Positions 6,853-11,333 of a stretch of DNA of 11,333 nucleotides are shown one piece after another. The position numbers were made by a program, and so were the translations under genes. The notes under the pieces were generated by a model, which saw nothing but the letters and a program-made list of their open reading frames with translations, was not told where the DNA came from and searched no databases. The DNA is from a bacterium. Lineage in GTDB: Bacteria; Chloroflexota; Dormibacteria; UBA8260; Bog-877. The DNA lies in the NCBI GenBank assembly GCA_021791345.1, contig JAJYWT010000236.1, positions 1 through 11,333 on the forward strand, written 5' to 3'. The first letter of the stretch is position 1. Each line of letters opens with the position of its first letter.

Positions 6853-8190
6853 TCAGGCGGTCTGGCGCGTGCTTGCGGCCGCGCCGGCATCGACGGCGTC
6901 AGCGATCGAGACGTCGCGACTCAGGGCCACTTCCCGGCCGGTCTGACCTGACATGAACGAGGAGGCTTGGGGCGGGGCGCAGGTCCCCGCCGCCGAGGAT
7001 CCGACCGGCACGGTGCTGGGATCGCTGAGCACCCGCTGGAGCCCCAGCTCCGCGGCACCCATGAGGACTGAGCTGCCGTCGAATTTGGGCTTCATGAGGG
7101 CGACGCCGGAGGGGCGAGTGTACCGGGAGGTGGTGTTCAACTGCTCACCCAGGGTCGGCCGAGCGAGCTCCAGGATGTCCTCGAATACCCCTCCCAGGAT
7201 CACCATCTCGGGATCCATGGAGCTCACCATGTTGACCAGTCCGATGCCGATCCACCGGGCGGTCTCGTTAACCGCCGCCAGACAGGTGGGGTCACCCTGG
7301 CGCGCGTTGGCGAGCACCTGCTCGACCTTGGCCCGCCCCCCCGGGTGGAGGCCGGCGCGCCGCACCAGGGCGTCCTCGCCGACCTCGGTCTCCCAGCAGC
7401 CGCGCGCGCCGCAGTGGCACGGAAGGCCGGTCGGGTTGACCTGCATGTGGCCGACCTCCCCCGCATAGCCCCGGGCCCCGGTGAGCATCTGGCCGCCGGT
7501 TATGATGCCGCCGCCGACTCCGACCTCGGCGTGCAGGTAGATCAGGTCACTGGTACGAATCCCCACCCCCCGCGAGTGCTCCGCCATCGCCCCCAGGTTG
7601 GCGTCGTTGCCGATCTGCACCGACCCCTCGAAGCCCAGACGGTCGCGGAGCAGCTGGGCCAGGGGCACCTGATGCCATCCGAGGTTGGGAGCGAAGTTGA
7701 CCACCCTTCCGTCCGGGCTCACCGAGCCGGGGACGGCGACCCCGACTCCAACGACTCCTCCGGCCACTGCCTCCAGCTTCGGCACCGCCAGCCTGGTCAC
7801 CACCCCGAGCACATGGGCCACGGTCCGGTCGGCAGCCTTCGAGATCGCCACGCGCCCGCGCCAGACGGTCGGTCCACCGAGCCCGACCAGGGCCACCTCA
7901 ACGGCGTCGACGCCCACCTGCACGGCCAGCGCCTGGCACCGCTTGGGGCTGGCCGCGACCACCTTCGAAGGCCGCCCTCTGGCCGCCCGCTCCGGCTCGG
8001 ACTGCTCGTCGACCAGCCCCCTGGAGACCAGGTCGTCGACCAAGTCTCCGATGGTGGCGCGGTTGAGGCCCAGCAGGCGGGTGAGGCGCGCCCTTGAGGT
8101 CGGCCCATATCGATGGAGGTGCCCCAGCAGAGCCGCCAGGTTGTGCCGTCTCACGGTCTCCTGGGTGGCGCCTCGCTCCGTCCGGGCCAC
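6853..8190 (-). CDS. ROK-family transcriptional regulator (NagC/XylR type)
   Basis: This is a 445-residue sugar-responsive DNA-binding regulator. An N-terminal winged helix-turn-helix (about 16-62, with TSRARLTRLLGLNRATIGDL) is joined by GRPSKVV to a ROK sugar-kinase-like domain. The domain has GNDANLG with Asp196, YAGEVGHMQV (242-251) and the zinc motif CHCGARGCWE (258-267), so sugar binding is plausible. The N-terminal DxGxT ATP loop is lost (VQVGVDAVEVA), as expected for a regulator and not a kinase. The GTG at 8190 is supported by GAGGGG six bases upstream. It follows the permease gene by 131 bp on the same strand, so it probably controls the sugar transporter operon. About 60 residues after ELGLQRVLSD (from about 391) are Ala/Ser-rich and outside the ROK fold, making the protein longer than the usual ~400. 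Confidence 0.92.
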   Translation of the reverse strand: MARTERGATQETVRRHNLAALLGHLHRYGPTSRARLTRLLGLNRATIGDLVDDLVSRGLVDEQSEPERAARGRPSKVVAASPKRCQALAVQVGVDAVEVALVGLGGPTVWRGRVAISKAADRTVAHVLGVVTRLAVPKLEAVAGGVVGVGVAVPGSVSPDGRVVNFAPNLGWHQVPLAQLLRDRLGFEGSVQIGNDANLGAMAEHSRGVGIRTSDLIYLHAEVGVGGGIITGGQMLTGARGYAGEVGHMQVNPTGLPCHCGARGCWETEVGEDALVRRAGLHPGGRAKVEQVLANARQGDPTCLAAVNETARWIGIGLVNMVSSMDPEMVILGGVFEDILELARPTLGEQLNTTSRYTRPSGVALMKPKFDGSSVLMGAAELGLQRVLSDPSTVPVGSSAAGTCAPPQASSFMSGQTGREVALSRDVSIADAVDAGAAASTRQTA

Positions 8191-8196
8191 GGCTCA

Positions 8197-8210
8197 CCCC
8201 TCGAGAGGGG
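8197..8210 (-). promoter_or_regulatory. Inverted repeat covering the ROK gene ribosome-binding site
   Basis: CCCCT (8197-8201) and AGGGG (8206-8210) flank a CGAG centre; on the minus strand the repeat reads CCCCT-CTCG-AGGGG. The upstream-facing arm includes the GAGGGG Shine-Dalgarno sequence of the ROK gene. It could be a short RNA hairpin that limits translation, or a small operator for autoregulation. The arms are short and GC-rich, so chance is possible. Confidence 0.3.
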
Positions 8211-8278
8211 CGCGGCGAGAGAGCCGGCAGTGCCCGAGCCCGGCCGACCACGCGCCCGAACTGGGTGGGACGGGTCGC

Positions 8279-8295
8279 GCCACGGCAGCCGTGGC
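8279..8295 (-). terminator. Hairpin after the permease gene
   Basis: A perfect 7-bp stem, GCCACGG at 8279-8285 and CCGTGGC at 8289-8295, has a 3-nt loop and begins 26 bases after the permease stop on the minus strand. With no T-tract it may act as a partial terminator or an RNA-stabilising end between the transporter genes and the ROK gene. Confidence 0.35.
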
Positions 8296-8321
8296 CTCCT
8301 GGGAACAGCTGTGCATGGGGA

Positions 8322-9665
8322 TCAGATTCGGACCGAACTCCCCGACAGGGTGCCGCGCCGCGACAGGGTGTCGATGAGCACGGCCGCCACCAGCACCGCC
8401 CCGGTCGCGATCAGCTGCCACTGGACCTGGACCCCCTGCAGGTAGAGCCCGTTGTAGATGGCTCCGATCACCAGGCCCCCCAGCACCGCCTGGGCGATCT
8501 TGCCTCTTCCGCCGAAGAGGCTGGTGCCGCCGATGACCGCCGCAGCCACACCGTAGAGGACGTACTGTCCGCCGTTGACGTTGGTGGACGTGCCCCCCTG
8601 CCAGGACAGGTAGAGCAGGCCCGAGAAGCCGGCCGTGACCGAGCACAGCACGAAGGCCCAGGTCCTGACCTTGGCCAGGTTGATGCCCGCGCGGCGAGCC
8701 GCGTCGGGGTTGCCCCCGATCGCGTACACGTAGCGACCGAACTGGGTCCGCTGCAGCAACACGACCCAGATCAACAAGACGATGGTGGCGATCGGCACCA
8801 CCCACGGCACCCCCTCCACCGCCGAGGTGGCCGACCCGCGGTTGGCGTTGCAGATCAATACCACCACCGCCCCTGCGACCGCGAACAGGGCGATCTTGAG
8901 CGCGGTCAGCCCCAGCGGTGGAGCCACCAGCCCCCGATGGCGGCGACCGGCGTCGCGGGCCCACATGAAGGCACCGAAGAGGACCGCCGCGACCACCAGC
9001 ACCACCCAGCTGGCGAGCGGGGGGATGTTGCCGTTCACGATCTCATAGATCACATGCTGGTTGACCAGGATCGGACTGGCGATGGAGACCGCCCCCGCAT
9101 TGCCCAAAATCACCAGCATCACCCCCCACATGACCAGCAGGCCGGCCAAGGTGACCACGAAGGAGGGGAGGTGCAGGCGAGAGACCAGCGTGCCCCACAC
9201 CGCGCCCGTCAGTCCGCAGCACAGGAGCGCCACGATGATCGCCAGCCACCAGGGCCAGTCGAACCCCGGCTTCTGAACCAGGATGGCGACGATCCCGGCG
9301 CCGACCGCGAGCACGTACCCGGCGGCGAGATCGATCTCCCCGAGGAGCAGGACGAAGATCTCGGCCATGCCCAGGGTCATGAAGACCATGCTCTCGATGA
9401 AGAGGTTCACCAAGTTTCCCGGCGACAGGAAGAGGCCCTGGGTCCAGACCTGGAAGGCGATCGCGATCACCACCAGACCCAGGATCACGGGCAAGGCTCC
9501 GCTGTCGCCGCTCATGATCCGGGCGGCGCGCGCGCGGGCGTAGGCAGCCAGCGAATCGGACACGATCTCCGCCGGGACCACATCGACTGCGGGGGCCGCT
9601 GGTGACCCGTCCGGGGCAGCGCCGACAGCGGCCGGATCGGAGATTTCGTCCTTGGTCTTGGCCAT
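8322..9665 (-). CDS. xylH: Sugar ABC transporter permease, XylH-type
   Basis: This is the membrane subunit of a CUT2 (ribose/xylose-class) sugar importer, 447 residues. About ten hydrophobic segments follow a hydrophilic, Ala/Asp-rich N-terminus of roughly 55 residues that is longer than in E. coli XylH (393). Family hallmarks are VLLLGEIDLAAGYVLAV (105-121), LPSFVVTLAGLLVMWG (166-181) and the cytoplasmic loop FGRYVYAIGGNPDAARRAG (309-327), which contacts the ATPase. These point to XylH more than RbsC, but the sugar is not proven. The ATG at 9665 has an AGAGGAAAGG ribosome-binding site just upstream. It lies 40 bp downstream of the ATPase gene in the same direction; the partner ATPase and binding-protein genes are next to it. 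Confidence 0.93.
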   Translation of the reverse strand: MAKTKDEISDPAAVGAAPDGSPAAPAVDVVPAEIVSDSLAAYARARAARIMSGDSGALPVILGLVVIAIAFQVWTQGLFLSPGNLVNLFIESMVFMTLGMAEIFVLLLGEIDLAAGYVLAVGAGIVAILVQKPGFDWPWWLAIIVALLCCGLTGAVWGTLVSRLHLPSFVVTLAGLLVMWGVMLVILGNAGAVSIASPILVNQHVIYEIVNGNIPPLASWVVLVVAAVLFGAFMWARDAGRRHRGLVAPPLGLTALKIALFAVAGAVVVLICNANRGSATSAVEGVPWVVPIATIVLLIWVVLLQRTQFGRYVYAIGGNPDAARRAGINLAKVRTWAFVLCSVTAGFSGLLYLSWQGGTSTNVNGGQYVLYGVAAAVIGGTSLFGGRGKIAQAVLGGLVIGAIYNGLYLQGVQVQWQLIATGAVLVAAVLIDTLSRRGTLSGSSVRI

Positions 9666-9705
9666 CTTCTTGCCTTTCCTCTAATCCCTGTCGCTCGGGT
9701 GCCCG

Positions 9706-10524
9706 CTAGCGGTCGGACCGCCCAGTGGTCATGTAATCCACCACGCTCTGCCGGTCAAAATTCGACGCCGGACCCTCGGCTACCTTGCGCCCCAGATGCA
9801 GGATCGCGAGCCGGTCGGCAACCTCAAAGATGTCGTTGAGATTGTGGGAGATCAGCATCACCCCCAGCCCATGCTCCTTGAGGGTCTTCACCAGGTCCAG
9901 CACCATGCGGGTCTGCACCACCCCCAGCGCCGCCGTCGGCTCGTCCAGCAACACCAGCTTGGAGTTCCACATCACCGCCTTGGCGACCGCGACCGCCTGG
10001 CGCTGGCCGCCGGAGAGCGATGCGACCGGCTGGCGGATCGAGCGCACCGTGGTCACCTTGAGGCTGGCCAAGGTCTCTGCCGCGGAGCGCTCCATCGAGT
10101 CCTCGTCCAGCAGGCCCCGCCGGATCCGTTCCCGCCCGAGAAACATGTTCTGGACGATGTCGAGGTTGTCGGCCAGGGCGAGGTCCTGGTAGACGACCTC
10201 GATCCCCAGAGCCGAGGCGACCCGCGGCCCGGTGATGTGGACGGGCTTGCCCTCCCAGATGATCTCCCCGTGGTCGGGCTGATGGATGCCGGCGATGCAA
10301 CGCGTCAACACCGACTTGCCGGCGCCGTTGTCACCGCAGAGGGCGGTGATCTGAGCCGCCGGCAGGTCGAGGTCCACATTCGAGAGCGCCTGCACCGGAC
10401 CGAAGTGCTTGGCGACCCCCCGCATCTGCAGCAGGGCGGGCGCCCCCGGGGTCAGCGCCGGCGATGCCAAACCAGGACCCAGCGCCTGGGCCGTGGGACC
10501 GTCACCCGAGCCCGGACTCACCAA
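9706..10524 (-). CDS. Sugar ABC transporter ATP-binding protein, single-domain CUT2 type
   Basis: This is the cytoplasmic ATPase that powers the neighbouring XylH-type permease. One nucleotide-binding domain is present: Walker A GDNGAGKS (64-71), Q-loop Gln113 in VVYQD, signature LSGGQRQ (170-176), Walker B KLVLLDE (189-195) and the switch His227 in LISHN. At 272 residues it has only one domain, whereas E. coli XylG and RbsA have two; single-domain forms (FrcA-like) are known in CUT2 systems and would act as a dimer. The first ~30 residues are Pro/Gly/Ala-rich. The start is uncertain: TTG at 10524 lies ten bases after a GAGGAGG site, and a GTG at 10521 is the next codon. It follows the binding-protein gene by 103 bp, across a strong hairpin. 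Confidence 0.92.
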   Translation of the reverse strand: MVSPGSGDGPTAQALGPGLASPALTPGAPALLQMRGVAKHFGPVQALSNVDLDLPAAQITALCGDNGAGKSVLTRCIAGIHQPDHGEIIWEGKPVHITGPRVASALGIEVVYQDLALADNLDIVQNMFLGRERIRRGLLDEDSMERSAAETLASLKVTTVRSIRQPVASLSGGQRQAVAVAKAVMWNSKLVLLDEPTAALGVVQTRMVLDLVKTLKEHGLGVMLISHNLNDIFEVADRLAILHLGRKVAEGPASNFDRQSVVDYMTTGRSDR

Positions 10525-10568
10525 CTGCTCGCCACCTCCTCAATGCCCATGCTCAGGGCTCTGCGATC

Positions 10569-10599
10569 GGGGCCGCACCCGCCATCCGGGTGCGGCCCC
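10569..10599 (-). terminator. Perfect 13-bp hairpin between binding-protein and ATPase genes
   Basis: GGGGCCGCACCCG (10569-10581) and CGGGTGCGGCCCC (10587-10599) form a perfect, very GC-rich 13-bp stem with a 5-nt CCATC loop. It begins 28 bases after the binding-protein stop and ends before the GAGGAGG ribosome-binding site of the ATPase gene. No T-tract follows on the minus strand. In sugar ABC operons such hairpins commonly protect the binding-protein mRNA or partly terminate, giving more binding protein than membrane components. Confidence 0.65.
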
Positions 10600-10627
10600 T
10601 CACGGCTAGAGCCTCAGGTTCCTTCGG

Positions 10628-11333
10628 TCAGCTGATGCCGTACTTGCTGCACACGCTCTGCCCCACCGCGGCGCACAGCTGGGAAGCCTGGATGAACTTG
10701 TCCTTGATCACCGTCGCTTCCATGTTAGTTGGGGTAACCCACTCCGGCGTGAGCAGGGAGGCGGGTTCGGTGATGCTGGCGTTGGCCGGGTCGACGGTCG
10801 TGGCGTTGACCAATCCGGCAGGAGGCGTCTTGCCCGCCCGCAGGATCGTGGCCAGGGCGACTGCGTCCTGCGCCTCCAGGTAGATGGGCTTGTAAACGGT
10901 GCCGCACTGATAGCCGTCGAGGATGTTCTCCATCCCGGTCAGGGTTGCGTCCTGACCGGTGGTCGGAACCGTGAAGGGCCTGACACCCTTGTTCTTGAGA
11001 TCCTGGACCACGTCGGCGTTCATCTCGTCATTGGCGACCACCACCGCGTTGATGTTCGGGTGGGCCGTCAACGCCTGCGCGAAGTTGGTCCCGGCGGTTG
11101 CCACATCCCAGTTCAGGGTGATCTGGTCGCCGACCAGCTTGTAGCCCAGGCTGTTGGTCATGGGCGGGGTGAGCGGGGTCTTCTTGGTCCCCCAGATCAC
11201 CGAGTTATATCCCTGCGCGAAGGAGATCGCGTTGGGGTCGCTGTTCTCGCCACCGTCGACCTCCCACACCTGGGGGTGAGCCACGTGCCAGGCGGTGACG
11301 CAGGCCTCGAAGCCCCGGCCGATCAGCTGGCCC
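10628..11333 (-). CDS. xylF: Sugar ABC transporter substrate-binding protein, XylF-like, C-terminal part (start outside window)
   Basis: This is the extracytoplasmic sugar receptor of the ABC importer. About 235 C-terminal residues are visible; the frame is open to the window edge, so the signal peptide and promoter lie outside. An internal GTG at 11284 should not be taken as the start because the upstream codons (GQLIGRGFEACVTAWH) continue the fold. Periplasmic-binding-protein type 1 features include WEVDGGENSDPNAISFAQGY, INAVVVANDEMNADVVQDL and TGQDATLTGMENIL followed by GTVYKPIYLEA. The TGQDA and VYKP blocks match XylF (D-xylose). The C-terminus LLTPEWVTPTNMEATVI...KYGIS resembles actinobacterial XylF-like proteins. 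Sugar specificity is inferred, not shown. It is probably the first of the transporter genes. Confidence 0.92.
   Translation of the reverse strand, partial: GQLIGRGFEACVTAWHVAHPQVWEVDGGENSDPNAISFAQGYNSVIWGTKKTPLTPPMTNSLGYKLVGDQITLNWDVATAGTNFAQALTAHPNINAVVVANDEMNADVVQDLKNKGVRPFTVPTTGQDATLTGMENILDGYQCGTVYKPIYLEAQDAVALATILRAGKTPPAGLVNATTVDPANASITEPASLLTPEWVTPTNMEATVIKDKFIQASQLCAAVGQSVCSKYGIS

Noticed and set aside
8094..9605. A 503-codon plus-strand open frame opposite the permease and ROK genes.
   Set aside because: Its product is an unstructured run of Asp, His, Gln and Arg with no family resemblance. It is the antisense shadow of high-GC coding sequence whose minus-strand frame is clearly a XylH-type permease.
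1..11333. CRISPR arrays, tRNA/rRNA genes, toxin-antitoxin or phage-defence genes.
   Set aside because: No regularly spaced repeats, no cloverleaf-like sequence and no such protein families were recognised on either strand.

Overview
The window is high-GC DNA (roughly two thirds G+C by eye), with GTG/TTG starts and dense coding. The gene families look like those of soil actinomycetes or other high-GC terrestrial lineages (Actinomycetota, possibly Dormibacterota/Chloroflexota). The phylum cannot be settled from this sequence alone. I saw no tRNA, rRNA, CRISPR array or phage genes.

Left edge (1-~860): the C-terminal end of a TnpB protein of the IS605/IS607 superfamily enters from outside the window. 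It runs without a stop into the C-terminal third of an FMN-dependent alpha-hydroxy-acid (lactate-type) oxidase. The reading frame is continuous to the oxidase stop at 800. This is the right junction of a transposon-derived tnpB element inside a metabolic gene, with two small hairpins just before the inferred junction that fit the 3' end of an omega RNA (reRNA). A long inverted repeat follows the stop.

Centre-left (1031-4159): an AKR13-like aldo/keto reductase and an actinobacterial-type Fpg/Nei DNA glycosylase lie on the minus strand. A stand-alone SIS-domain protein related to the isomerase half of GlmS is transcribed divergently from the glycosylase on the plus strand. Its GlmS catalytic residues are kept but its phosphate loop is altered.

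Right half (4349-11333): everything is on the minus strand. Read in transcription order it is a sugar-binding protein (XylF-like, cut by the window edge), a single-domain sugar ABC ATPase, a XylH-type permease, a ROK-family regulator, an MFS transporter and a LPG_synthase_TM/YbhN-like membrane protein. The first four look like one sugar-uptake operon with its own regulator. A perfect 13-bp hairpin between the binding-protein and ATPase genes probably sets their expression ratio. The MFS and membrane-protein genes are 21 bp apart and have their own promoter-like site overlapped by an inverted repeat. The plus-strand SIS protein could act on a sugar phosphate derived from the imported sugar, but that link is inference from proximity.

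No wholly new system is evident. The features most worth a second look are the TnpB/oxidase junction with its candidate omega RNA, the divergent SIS isomerase, and the hairpins and inverted repeats placed at gene boundaries of the sugar operon.
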